NCBI RefSeq assembly: GCF_019175385.1
Contig: NC_083339.1
Coordinates: 77,520,307 to 77,584,306 of the forward strand
Direction of reading: 5' to 3'
DNA length: 64,000 nucleotides
Origin: Lycium barbarum
Taxonomy: Eukaryota; Streptophyta; Magnoliopsida; Solanales; Solanaceae
The translations under genes and the position numbers were made by a program. The stretch's first letter is position 1; the number at the start of each line of letters is the position of its first letter. This document shows, piece by piece, positions 10,401 through 20,750 of the stretch. The notes beneath the pieces were generated by a model. It had not been told where the DNA came from and ran no database searches. It saw only the letters and a list, made by a program, of their open reading frames with translations.

Positions 10401-10645
10401 ATTTCAACAGAAGAGCCCGTAATACAACTGACAACGGACTGCGAAGTAAGCGGAGAGTAAAGGCAATGAGGTGGAATTATCACCTCGGAAAGCAACACAA
10501 GGAGGAGATATTACAGGAATGACTTTGTAGAGATCTGGAATGCGTTATAGTGAATTATAACGAATCGACAAATAGAAGAGGTATGTGATGGGCATACTTA
10601 AATAAGAGAACACTTGAGAAGATACTGGGAGTTCAGGACAAGTTT
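7474..10645 (+). other. Element A interior of unknown origin, purine-rich on the plus strand
   Basis: About 3.2 kb occupy the place of RT, RNase H and INT. The plus strand is conspicuously rich in A and G and poor in C, all three forward frames have frequent stops, and none of the conserved pol motifs seen in I, E or K appears. I do not recognise it. It may be an anciently scrambled pol or an unrelated filler sequence. Confidence 0.55.
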
Positions 10646-10681
10646 AACATTCGAGGACGAATGTTCTAAAGGGGGGAAGGA
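10646..10681 (+). other. Element A PPT with adjacent perfect palindrome
   Basis: AACATTCGAGGACGAATGTT (10646-10665) is followed by the purine tract AAAGGGGGGAAGGA (10668-10681), which abuts the 3' LTR. The palindrome arms are 8 bp around AGGA. Confidence 0.92.
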
Positions 10682-12313
10682 AGTTATACCCCGTACATTT
10701 ATACGTCGAACTATTCGCAAGAAAATCGACTCGAGTTAAAGACGGAATCACTTTCGGACACAAAATAGAAATCTTTAATTTTCAATTATAATTAAAACAT
10801 AAATTGTTTATAAATTTTATTTAGTGTAAAAAAAATATTGGAGATTGGGGATTAATTAATTGTGATTAGATTTTTAAGTGGGAATTAGTTATTAATTAAA
10901 AGTAATTAAGTTAATTAATTATATCATCTAGTGGGCCCCACCCGATTTTTAAATTAAAAAAAAAACAAAAAACAAAACAGCAAATGGTGAGTCACAAGGA
11001 GATGGAAACGTGTCAACTTAAAGGGAACCATATAAATGGTTGATTATTGAATCAACAAAACATTTCATTCTAAGAATAGAAAGTTGAAAAAAAAGAAACA
11101 AAGAATAAAACACCCATGGCTGCTCGGCCAGCCATGGTGATTGAAAAAACAATGTGTGTTTTGTTGCTATTTTGATCACGATTCAAGTAAATTTCAAGTT
11201 CAAGGGGGTGATAGCAACGTTGGATATTGAATCGGGGAAGAAGAAATTGCGAAATTGGAGCAATTAAGGGCAGAAATTCCTCCGAGAAAATTAAGGTAAG
11301 ATTTTCTTGTTTTATGGTGTAATTGTGTTAATAGTATTGTAATGGAATTATTAGAATTGGATTGGACGAAATTGCATGAAATCGATGTTATGCGAAATTG
11401 TGGGTTGAAATGGATTAAGGAAAGTTGTTGGGTTGTTAGAATTGGTATGGGCTGAATTGGGAGAATTATTATATATATTGTTGTTTTTGGTATTTCTATG
11501 TTGACAGGAGGACAATTAGAAATTCGGGTTAGGCGAATATATAGGGGAAATGCTGCCCGATTTTCGTTAAGTCCCTAACTAATGGAAAACCCTAAGCGAG
11601 AATACATAAGCTGAAATATAGGTTCTATAAGAAATGGGTTATATATTTGTAAACTAGAAAATATAGTTACTAACGATAGCGTTACTCTTATATTAAATAG
11701 GCTAAAAGAGCGTCGAGACGAACGGGTTACGAATAGCCGCTAACAGGTATGTAAAGCTGTCCCTTCTTTCTTTTGGCATGTCTTAGACTTAAGTGATGAC
11801 TGATATGAACTTTGGGGTAATTCCATTCATAAGCTTTGAGTGATATTCATTATTCTTATTCACTTCTTGATATAACAATTCCCAAGTGATTGAGCCTCCC
11901 TCTTCAGTTTTCTGTACGTTGGATAATAGTTGATAAATATCCGTTCCTATTCTTAGGAACTCTATGATAACTAGTGACTGGACTTCTATAAGGTGTTTCA
12001 TACTATAGTGACATATGACTATGATCCTTAAGGCTTTGTGATATACTTATGATGACGTTCAAGGGATGTTTGATATGTTTCCGAGTGACATTCAAAAGGT
12101 ATTTGATACGACTATTGTCTTGATTTTCAAATGGTAATTCGTGTTGATTATTATATTGAGTCTTGAAAATGTTTTAAAATTGCATATAGTTTCCCACTAC
12201 TCTGCTCGTGCCTGCCTCAATATGTCTTTCACTGAGTCCCCGGCCAGGACACGTTTTCGTGCACAGTTTCACTGCATTGTTCACCGAGTCCCTCACTAGA
12301 GGGCCGGGACACG

Positions 12314-12368
<55 letters not shown>
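12314..12368 (+). repeat. Expanded TA microsatellite, right LTR of A
   Basis: About 27 TA units, against about ten in the left LTR, followed by GATGATATG units. The expansion took place after insertion. Confidence 0.9.
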
Positions 12369-12372
<4 letters not shown>

Positions 12373-12623
12373 ATGGTGATGTGATGATATGATGATATGA
12401 TGATATGATGATATGTTATGGCGGCCAGGAGGGCATATGATGACTTTATTCACCGAATCCCTCACTAGAGGGCCGGGACACGTTATATATATGATATATG
12501 ATATTGATACGCATGATTTTCATTTCATAAGGCAAGTGTATCGATGTTTTAAAAGTCATACTTGTTTCTGGTAATCTCTATTTCAGTTATGATCCTTTTA
12601 CTGTATTTCATGCTTTACATACT

Positions 12624-12680
12624 CAGTACATATTCCGTACTGACCCCCTTTCTTCGGGGGGCTGCGTTTCATGCCCGCAG
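12624..12680 (+). other. Three-hairpin LTR module, element A right copy
   Basis: Same 57-nt module as at 5249-5305, with the stems CAGTAC/GTACTG, CCCCC/GGGGG and CTGCG/CGCAG. Confidence 0.75.
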
Positions 12681-13215
12681 GTACAGATAGTCGGTTTGGT
12701 GACCCTTCAGCATAGGACTTCTACTCAGCTATTTTGGAGAGCTCCGTTTTTCCGGAGTCTAGACTTTTGGTTCAGATCTTATAATGTATATGTATATGTT
12801 TATCCAGGGGTACGGCCGGGCCCTGTCCCGTCATATTTTGTTATCGATACTCTTAAAGGTCTGTAGACATATGTGTGGGTTGTGTATGGGTTCTGTTCAG
12901 CTGTGTCTATACGATGTGCCGTGGTATGATGTTCGTCTCTAGTAGCAGCCTTGTCGGCTTGCATACGGTATTGATATGTGATGGCAGCCTTGTCGGCTTG
13001 CGTATTATTTCATAATATGATTAGTTGTGCCTCCTCAGGAGACCGTTGATCTGGAAGTATATATATATATATATGACGATGTTACGAACTTGGACTTCCT
13101 TTATAAGTTTTCGTATTGTCGTAGTATCAGTTTAACGTTATATGTAACAGGTTGGTACACGGGTGCCCAGTTCGGGCACCAGTCACGGCCTACGGGGTTG
13201 GGTCGTGACAGTTTC

Positions 13216-14525
13216 TGATGTTATTTTGGTGTTTTGTAGGGTTGGTTGACTAAGGAACGGAAATGATAACAAATGCTGAAAAACGGACAACTTGGAGCAA
13301 AAAGGACGGTCCGTAACTCGAGTTACGGACCGTAACATGATCTATACCAAAGAGGAAGATCCAGATACGTGCCGCTGTAAAGGACGGTCCGTAACTTAGG
13401 TTATGGGCCGTAACGTGTGCCGTAAGCTGAGGGAAATTTCTAGTAAGAAGCCTAAGTCGTGTCACTGGTTACGCCCAAAAGGATGACCCGTAACTCAGGT
13501 TACGGGGCGTAACATCATGGCGTAACTCATTGGCCACTGAAGACTGAGGCCATGATCCGCTGGAAGATACGGACCGTAACCTGTGTTACGGTCCGTAACG
13601 ATGCCGCGTAAGGGTGTTTTTGTCCAGAAACATGGCGCGATTTTTGGCCCTATAAATACTTAAAGTTAGGGTTTTAATTCATAATTCTGATTTTCTTTGG
13701 AGCATTAACTTAAGTCTTGAATATTTGAAGTGGTTGGAGCATTTAAAGCACCAACTTCACTTCCATTCCATATTGTATTAGCATCGTAAGTATCTTATGT
13801 TAACTTTTAAGCTTTCTTTGTTAACCAAAATAATGAGTAGGTAATTTTAATTCTAAGGTTGTGGATCCCATGATGGGTATTATGTGAATGGGTTTCTACT
13901 ATTGATATATGCATAATGGTTGTTAGTGTTTATTCTATCTTTGTGTGTTAGCGTTGGGTAATGATTGCAAGCATTAGCCTAAGCCATTATAATAACTTTT
14001 CTTGCGAAAGAGAGTCAGTATTGGTAAGATTGAATAACAATGACTCGGGGCGTTAACCCTCGTTTAATAGACTAACTTAGGGATAAGAACAAGTCTAAAT
14101 TGGCATTATTGGTCGCTTTTCGATTTCAACTCTTTTACATTTGGAAAAATCATAAAGAGGAAATACGACCTAACTGTTGGGAAACATTAGGAAGTCCTTA
14201 AGAGATCAAGTGCATACTCTTAGAATAACCATTAGAAATATATCACATTGAAACCTGAAGCATAATATCTAATCAAAATGGGGAACACAACCTTAGTCTC
14301 TCTCTCGCATTAAGTACAATTCAAGTCTAAGTATTCAATTACATTACTCAACAATTATTTCAAACTGTTCGGAAGAGGATCAAAGCCTTTAAAGATTAGT
14401 ATCGCATACAATTAGTACCCTTTTCTCTCCATATTCCCTGTGGGATTCGACCCCAACCTTGTTTGGGTTACTATATTTGACAATGTCCGCTTTACGCCAT
14501 TAATAGGTGTAATTTGAGCGTATCA
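13216..14525 (+). mobile_element. Element B 5' LTR, right piece
   Basis: Continuation of B's LTR after A. It holds the ACGGTCCGT palindrome array (13304-13602), a TATA box TATAAATAC at 13651-13659 and then the transcribed part. It ends GAGCGTATCA just before the PBS. Compared with the right LTR it lacks about 82 bp inside the palindrome array. Confidence 0.92.
13304..13602 (+). promoter_or_regulatory. Palindromic ACGGTCCGTAAC array and TATA promoter, B left LTR
   Basis: At least five ACGGTCCGTAAC/GTTACGGACCGT-type motifs. The first pair forms a perfect 28-bp palindrome (13306-13333) with 12-bp arms ACGGTCCGTAAC around TCGA. A TATA box follows about 50 bp after the last motif. A role as enhancer or as binding sites of a dimeric factor is inferred. 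Confidence 0.65.
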
Positions 14526-14530
14526 AATTT

Positions 14531-14548
14531 TGGCGCCGTTGCTGGGGA
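14531..14548 (+). other. Element B primer-binding site (Asp tRNA type)
   Basis: TGGCGCCGTTGCTGGGGA lies five bases after the LTR. This is the PBS typical of Athila/Tat-type elements, complementary to tRNA-Asp. Confidence 0.88.
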
Positions 14549-14623
14549 ATACGGTTTTGAAATTACTGATTGTGCGTACTCTTCTTTAAAACATTTTCTA
14601 TTCCATCACACCTTATTGCTGTT

Positions 14624-16632
14624 ATGGTGAACCAGGTGAACATAGCTGGAAGACAGAATCACAATCAAGGAAACCAAAGTGGACTCCAAGTGAACCCACC
14701 TGCACCAGAAGAGGACGAAGATGAGAATATATTTGCGGAATTCATCAATGAAGCTGATTATGCTTCTACTGTGGTCCCTCCTAGGACTGGAAATGCTACG
14801 TTCAAAATTGATAGTTCTATCTATCAGCTGCTGAAACTTGAAGGTTATTTCCGAAATTCTTTGGAGGATTGTCCACTTCGACATTTGAAGAACTTCCTGC
14901 ACGTGTGCGCTCAACAATCCCAAGGTGTTGTTTCTGCTGATGCACTGCGGTTACGGGTCTTCAAATATTCCTTGGCTGGCCAAGCAAGGGAGTGGTATGA
15001 AAAGCTTCCCAGCAATTCTATTCATACCTAGAGCGAGCTAGCCAACACATTTCTAAAGAAGTGGTTCCCACCGAGCAAAAAGACTGAACTTTGAGATAAG
15101 ATCTTTGAGTTCAAACAGCTCCCGGGGGAACAATTATATTCGGCATGGGAGCAGTTCAAGTACTATCTATCTCAATCTCCAACTCACGGGTTTCCGGATG
15201 CTATTCTCACTGAGAAATTCTACAAGGGCTTAGATACAATGAATCAGATTGCTGTCAATACTGCCGCGGGAGGATGCTTCATGGACACGTCATTTATCGT
15301 CATCACCCATTTTCTTGATCAACTCACCACCCATAATCAAGCTTGGTATTCAACTGATAGTGAGAGTCTCTCTTATGGTAGTCCATCACTAGCCGCCGTT
15401 GCAAAAGAAAACCATGAGAGAGATCATGCCTTTGCTCAATTGCAAACCACGGTGGATCTATTATCAAAGAAGTTGGCAGAAAAGGATGCACAAGGGGTAA
15501 ATGTTGTTGAGGAGTTACCACCTCATCCACAGGGAATGTATCAAGTCCCTGAGGGGATGTACCAAGATGGGAAACAACAGTATGAAGATGCTAACTATGT
15601 CAACAACTCGCAAGGGGGCTATCAAAGGCAAAATTATCAAGGTCCGGGCCATCACCATGGCAAAAGCCTCAACACCAATTTCAAGGGAACAATTATAGCA
15701 GAAATGATCAGGGAAATCCAAATCAAGGGAATTACAATAGCAACAATTATGGAAACAAGAGCTCGAACCCATATATTCCACCAAGGGGGCAAGCATTAAA
15801 TTCCCAACAGTGGAGAGACAATTCAGCTAGTAACTCTGCTAGCAATGTTGCTAATGATTCAGCGGAGCTGAAAAGTATGATGCAGAAAATGCTAATGACT
15901 CAGGACAGAACTGAGAGCACAATCAAGGGAAAGTCTCAGGTTCAACTATCTCATTCAGCTTCCATTCAGAAGCTTGAATCACAATTCAGAGACCTTTCCA
16001 GAGAAGTGCATACTCCTCAACGTGGACAACTACCAGGTGATACAGTTCCAAATCCGAAAGGTAGTGGGGTAAACTCTGTGGAGCATGTAGCTGTTATTAG
16101 CACCCGAAGTGGAAAAATACTTCAAGGTGCTGATAAAAAGGTGATTGATCTTGAGCCAATTGTTGAAGAAGAAGCACAACTAGATGTATCTGATGTTATT
16201 GTGGAGGAAGAAACAGAGGAGGAAGTCCCTATTATAGCTGAAGAGGAGCAAAATCTTGATAATCTCAAGGCACAAGGAGAAAAACATGAAAAGGGGAAGG
16301 CAAAACTTTCTGGCGCTCTATGCCCTTTAAGCCAAATGTTCAAATCTTCACCACCTTTTCCTCAAAGGCTAGTGAGGAAAACAGAAGATAAAAAGTATTT
16401 GCGATTTTATGATCAACTCAAGCAATTGACGATGAACATTTCTTTCATGGACGCTGTCCAAGAATTGCCTGGGTTTGCTAAGTATTTGAAGGATCTCTTA
16501 ACAAAGAAGAAGAATCCATTGAAACACGACACTATAGGTATCACTCATCGCGTTAGTGCTATTATTTCCAAGACCACAGTGCAAAAAAGGGAAGATCCTG
16601 GAGCATTCACCATTCCATGCACCATAGGGTAG
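14624..16632 (+). pseudogene. Element B gag (Athila-like), broken
   Basis: Structural protein that would form the particle. The N-terminal acidic region is followed by a retrotransposon-gag core (LEGYFRNSLEDCPLRHLKNF, YSLAGQAREWYEKLP). Stops occur at about 15029 (Trp to TAG) and 15092 (Arg to TGA). Near 15655 the frame shifts by one, after which an Asn/Gln/Gly-rich tail is readable, then a Glu-rich region (16150-16250) and the C-terminal linker ending at a TAG at 16630. The start chosen is the ATG at 14624; an in-frame ATG at 14570 would add 18 residues but lies only 22 bases after the PBS. Confidence 0.85.
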
Positions 16633-17562
16633 CAGTATTTTTCCAAGGTGTTGTGTGATAACGGAGCTAGCATAAATCTCATTCCCCTTGAGATTTTCTA
16701 GAGATCAGGATTAGGGATACCAAGGCCAACTACCATGAGGTTGCAGATGGCTGACAGATCGATAAAAAAGTCAGTTGGGGTAGTTGATGATGTGCTTGTT
16801 CAAATTGGGGAATTCCTACTGCCGACAGATTTCGTGATTCTTGACTGTGCTATTGATCAAGAAATTCCTAGTATTCTGGGGAGACCTTTCCTTGCTACAG
16901 GGAGGGCTCTTATGGATTCAGAAAAGAATGACATCAAGTTCCGGGTGAACGATGAGGAGGTGACTTTTCACGCCAGCAAGGGTATGAAATTGCCTAGTCT
17001 TTATCAAAGTATTTCAGTCATTAATTCTGTTGATGTGGTGGATAAAGCGGTAGAATACAAGATAGAGGAAGAATGCTTGGGTGAAGCATTATCGGCCATT
17101 TTGGTAAATTTTGATGCAGAAGAAATAGAGGGATATATTGAGACGGTGAATTCACTGACCGGTATGGGGTCTTACTCCTATGAGCCCAAGAAATTGTCTC
17201 TTGATTTAGAGAAACGAACAACTCCTCCGGCAAAACCGTCAATTATTGAGCCACCGAAGTTGGAGCTCAAGCAACTTCCATCCCATCTTCGGTATGAATT
17301 TCTTAGACCAAATGCCACCCTCCCAGTTATTGTGTCATCACTTTTGAATGAGGGCCAAACTTATAGACTCATCGCAGTTTTGAGGAAACATTTGAGAGCT
17401 TTGGGTTGGACTATTGCAGACATCCGGGGGATTCCCTCCGGAATTTGTGAGCACCAAATTCAGTTGGAGGAGGAAAGTTCACCAAGTGTTGAGCATCAGA
17501 GAAGATTGAATCCACCGATGCAAGAGGTGGTAAAGAAAGAGATTATTAAGTGGCTAGATGCT
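16633..17562 (+). pseudogene. Element B protease and RT N-terminus, interrupted by solo LTR C
   Basis: The retropepsin motif is readable as LCDNGASINLIP at about 16650-16690; Athila proteases usually have DLGA, so Asn at the second position is unusual. A TAG follows at about 16699. From 16735 the frame is open for 276 codons through FLLPTDFVILD and IPSILGRPFLATGRA to the RT lead-in (RRLNPPMQEVVKKEI, WLDA). C is inserted after the next bases, and the RT continues in the same frame at 20136. Confidence 0.88.
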
Positions 17563-17867
17563 TGTCACGACCCGACTAGGGGCCGCGACGGGCACCCGGT
17601 GCTATCCCACCCGGGCACCCCTTGACATACTTTCACATAACATCTAGGTGAGCCATATAGTAAAAACATACATTTCTATTCATCAATCATGCTAGTCCCT
17701 TTGGACAACAACCTCTTTATATCATCATAGGCATCTATGCCACATCAATGTACATGGGCCGACGAGGCCAACAAAATGGTATACAAAATATAGGCCGACA
17801 AGGCCAAACACATCTAACCACATACACATGTCTACGAGCCTCTACGAAAAGTATAACATATCACATA

Positions 17868-17886
17868 AGCGGGACAGGACCCCGCT
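17868..17886 (-). other. Fourth conserved LTR hairpin, AGCGGG/CCCGCT, in C
   Basis: Perfect six-base stem with the loop GTCCTGT in element sense. The two outer stem pairs differ from those in F (GACGGG/CCCGTC), yet remain paired. Confidence 0.7.
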
Positions 17887-18007
17887 ATGCCCATAATTAT
17901 GTACACAAAAGAATAAGTACCCAAAAGCTATGGCTCCGAAGGAAATGGAGCTTTGCTATGTAGTCTCTGAGAATGTAGCTATGGATCGAGCCTGTCTCCC
18001 TGTGCAC

Positions 18008-18064
18008 CTGCGGGCATGACGCAGCGTCCACAAACAAAAGGACCTCAATACAAAGAATGTACTG
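18008..18064 (-). other. Three-hairpin LTR module in solo LTR C
   Basis: In element sense stem 1 is CAGTAC/GTATTG (with a G-U pair), stem 2 is GTCC/GGAC around TTTTGTTTGT, and stem 3 is CTGCG/CGCAG. Stem 2 has different bases from A, F, I and L but is still paired. Confidence 0.75.
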
Positions 18065-19651
18065 AGTATGTAAAGCATGATCAATATCAATGTAGAAGCA
18101 TAATGTACATCGTAAGAAATAGTACAAGATGGGAGATGGTAATATTATCACCATGGACACTTACTTGCCTTTCATAGAAACTTTCCATTCTAATGTGTAA
18201 TTGTGCTCATACCTCCGTATCCGTATCCATGTTCGTACCCGTTCCATATTAGTACCTGTATTCATATACATATCCTTACTCACATTCATATTGTATACAT
18301 AATCATATCGCATATATTATCATATCATATACGTAGCATTTACATAACATACCCGACCCCGAAGGTTCGATGTTTCACGTACCCAATCATAGCTAGGCTC
18401 GGTGGTCATACATACCTGGCCAACCAAGGCTCAGTGTTACACATACCTAGCCCTACCAAGGCTCAGTGTTATCCGTACCCAACTGCAGTGGTGTGCGCGC
18501 GTTACGTAATCATATACATACTCTATACATATTCATATACATACATTCTACCCGACATCATAAGCTCGGGGTCTTATTATAGCCCTTTATTGGCACACAT
18601 GCCTACAATAGCTCGTAGGTATCTTTAACATCATACTATTCTCATCATCATTACTATCATTATCACTATCTTCGTTGTTATCATTACATCTATATTATAG
18701 GCCTACTCGTCGTATGAGGAACTTGGTACAGCCATAACGTATCAAGCATCGTGAGCTTACTAGCTCGGAAGGTCAAATCATTTGAAGAAATCATAGTCTT
18801 ATAGAAGGTTTAGACGTTTGGCCAAAGAACTATGCCTTATGAAAGAAGGGTTAGCCTTACATACCTTTTCGTTCGACTATTTACCACTTGCACGTTCTCT
18901 TTCAACGGTTGCGTTTATACCTTCATTAAAGTCATACTATCATTAGAATCGACAACTAGCACACATGGCTAAAGCTAGAGAAAATCGGACAGCATCTCCT
19001 TTATTTATACAACATTCCTCCATATCGTAATTCAACTCCCAAACGTCAACAATACATTCACAATACCATAACAATGGCCATTAATCATTTACGTTAACCA
19101 CATTATCTAGATTTCTCAATTCGCTCCCAATTCACCCATATTCATGGTCATATCACCCGACTTCGTCCATTCATATACAATGCCCATTTTCATGATCTTA
19201 ACATCATTTATAACACATTCATATCACAACACAACAAGAATCATGGTTCAATTCAAACTATCTCTCAAAATGTCACTATTCATCATTCATGACCCATTTT
19301 TCTATACTCATCTAATGTCCAAGCATTTTAACTCTCAAATACCTTAAACAACATATAAATACCATAAATCTTACCTTAGATGTTGTAGGAACGAGCCTTG
19401 GTCGAAATACTTCACTTGAGCAAAAACCCTAGCTTTCCTTCAATAAGATTTTCTTGACTTGAATAATCTTAATGGGTTTCCTTACACTTGATTCACTTGA
19501 TTTGTGTTGTTGATGTCTAAAAATCCTTGAAATCATGTGGAATAAATGTAGAGAGATGTTTTAGAGAGAGGGGATGAAATGTGGAAATGAAATAATAAAC
19601 TTGGGTCCCTTATTTAATGACTTAAAATCTGGTCTGGAGTGAACAACACAG

Positions 19652-19922
19652 TGGTCGTAAACTTGGTTTACGGTCCGTATTCCAGTTTATGGACCGTCCT
19701 TCGTGGTCGTATTTAGTCATAACAGAACCAGAAACTCAGGCTGATACGTGATGATTTACGGACACAGTTTACGGGCCGTAAAACCATTTTATGATCCGTA
19801 TTTTAGGTCGTATTTAACCATTTGATCATTTGGGAGAAAGTTGAAGTTTTTGGAAGCTGAAATACGACATGGCAGTTTACGGACCGTATACCACTTTACG
19901 GTCCGTATTTCATTTTACGACC
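19652..19922 (-). promoter_or_regulatory. ACGGTCCGT-type motif array in solo LTR C
   Basis: At least six TTACGGTCCGTAT/ATACGGACCGTAA-type motifs within 270 bp, just upstream in element sense of the TATA-like stretch near 19610. Confidence 0.62.
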
Positions 19923-20135
19923 AACTGGCCAGAATGCAAACCTGCAACTTCACATTTCCAAAACCTATAATTAGTCATTGTGGAGCATAACCTACCTTTC
20001 ATTGCAATTGCCTTTGAAATCTTACTTAGGTTCATCAAACATCGTTCCCTTCTTATAAAAACATCATATACTAGTATTCTTCGTTAGTCTATTCACTGTA
20101 CGTTCACGGGGGAATTCCCGAGGTGTAACAATGCT

Positions 20136-20291
20136 AGGGTGGTTTACCCGATTGCCAACAGTCCATGGGTAAGTCCAGTCCAGTGTGTGCCAAAGAAAGG
20201 GGGCATCACTGTTGTCCCTAATTCTAAAAATGAGTTGATTCTACAAGAACTGTCACCGGTTGGAGAGTGTGTATGGACTACAGGAAGTGGC
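20136..20291 (+). pseudogene. Element B RT fragment, truncated by an internal deletion
   Basis: Reads VVYPIANSPWVSPVQCVPKKGG in frame with 17562. A frameshift follows near 20240; in the next frame the RT motif TGWRVCMDYRK is recognisable and then ends abruptly at about 20291. The catalytic YxDD region, RNase H and integrase are missing. Confidence 0.85.
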
Positions 20292-20750
20292 TGTTGTGAC
20301 GGACCAGATTTTGAAAGTAAACATAGAGTTGGTACAAAGCTTATACCAGTCAGTTCAGAGTCTACTCGGGGATGATGATATCGAGGACACAGTTGATGAG
20401 GAGCAAGACGAGGAGTTGGATGAGGATACCCACTCTTTGGCTAAAGGGAAGCGCAGGAGAGCTACGCCAGATGATGAAAACCTCGATCCCATTCTCAAGA
20501 GTCTTAATCCGTTTGATGCTTTGCGCCCACAGAATGTAGAACATTGAAGAAGATTAGACATGAGTCCCGGCTGGGTTCTGACACCACTAGAGTGACTTCT
20601 AGCTCAGCCCATCCCATTGAGCCGGCTCACCATACTTCTGCTCCAACCACTGAGACTGGGACTTCTAGTGTTGGCCAGCCTGATACCACCATTGCTCCTA
20701 CCTCCGAGGTTACCCAACCTCATGATGCTGCAGCAGATCCAAGCGCCTAG
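20292..20750 (+). pseudogene. Element B 3' ORF fragment of unknown function
   Basis: Directly after the RT break an open frame continues to 20547 with a very acidic stretch (DDDIEDTVDEEQDEELDED) and a basic KGKRRR. In another frame to 20750 there is a Ser/Thr/Pro-rich sequence ending DAAADPSA. It is probably the end of a 3' ORF or pol C-terminus of the intact element, joined here by deletion. I do not recognise a domain, and there is no predicted membrane segment that would suggest an env-like protein. Confidence 0.5.

Larger units (their letters stand above)
3320..13210 (+). mobile_element. Element A, non-autonomous Tekay-type LTR retrotransposon
   Basis: Two LTRs (3320-5835 and 10682-13210) flank a 4.8-kb interior. 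The TSD is GTTTC. The plus orientation is fixed by the Met-tRNA PBS at 5840 and the PPT at 10668. The only recognisable coding remnant is a protease-region fragment near 7189-7473; gag, RT, RNase H and INT are absent. The LTR pair is very similar apart from a longer TA repeat in the right copy and small indels, so the insertion is younger than B. Confidence 0.95.
10682..13210 (+). mobile_element. Element A 3' LTR
   Basis: Matches the 5' LTR along its length. Its first base is A instead of T (AGTTATACCCC). Differences include a ~19-bp deletion near 11372, loss of an AATTAAA unit near 10960 and a greatly expanded TA repeat at 12314-12368. It has a TATA-like box at 11031, donor-like GT at 11296 and 11747, and the hairpin module at 12624-12680. 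Confidence 0.95.
17563..20130 (-). mobile_element. Solo LTR C (Tekay type), minus strand
   Basis: 2568 bp from TGTCACGACCC to GAGGTGTAACA, flanked by the TSD ATGCT (17558-17562 and 20131-20135). There is no internal region, PBS or PPT, so it arose by recombination between two LTRs. In element sense it shows an ACGGTCCGT array, a TATA-like TTAAATAAGGGACCC near 19610, donor-like GGTAAG near 19374 and GGTATGTAAGG near 18864, and the hairpin module (18008-18064). Confidence 0.96.
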
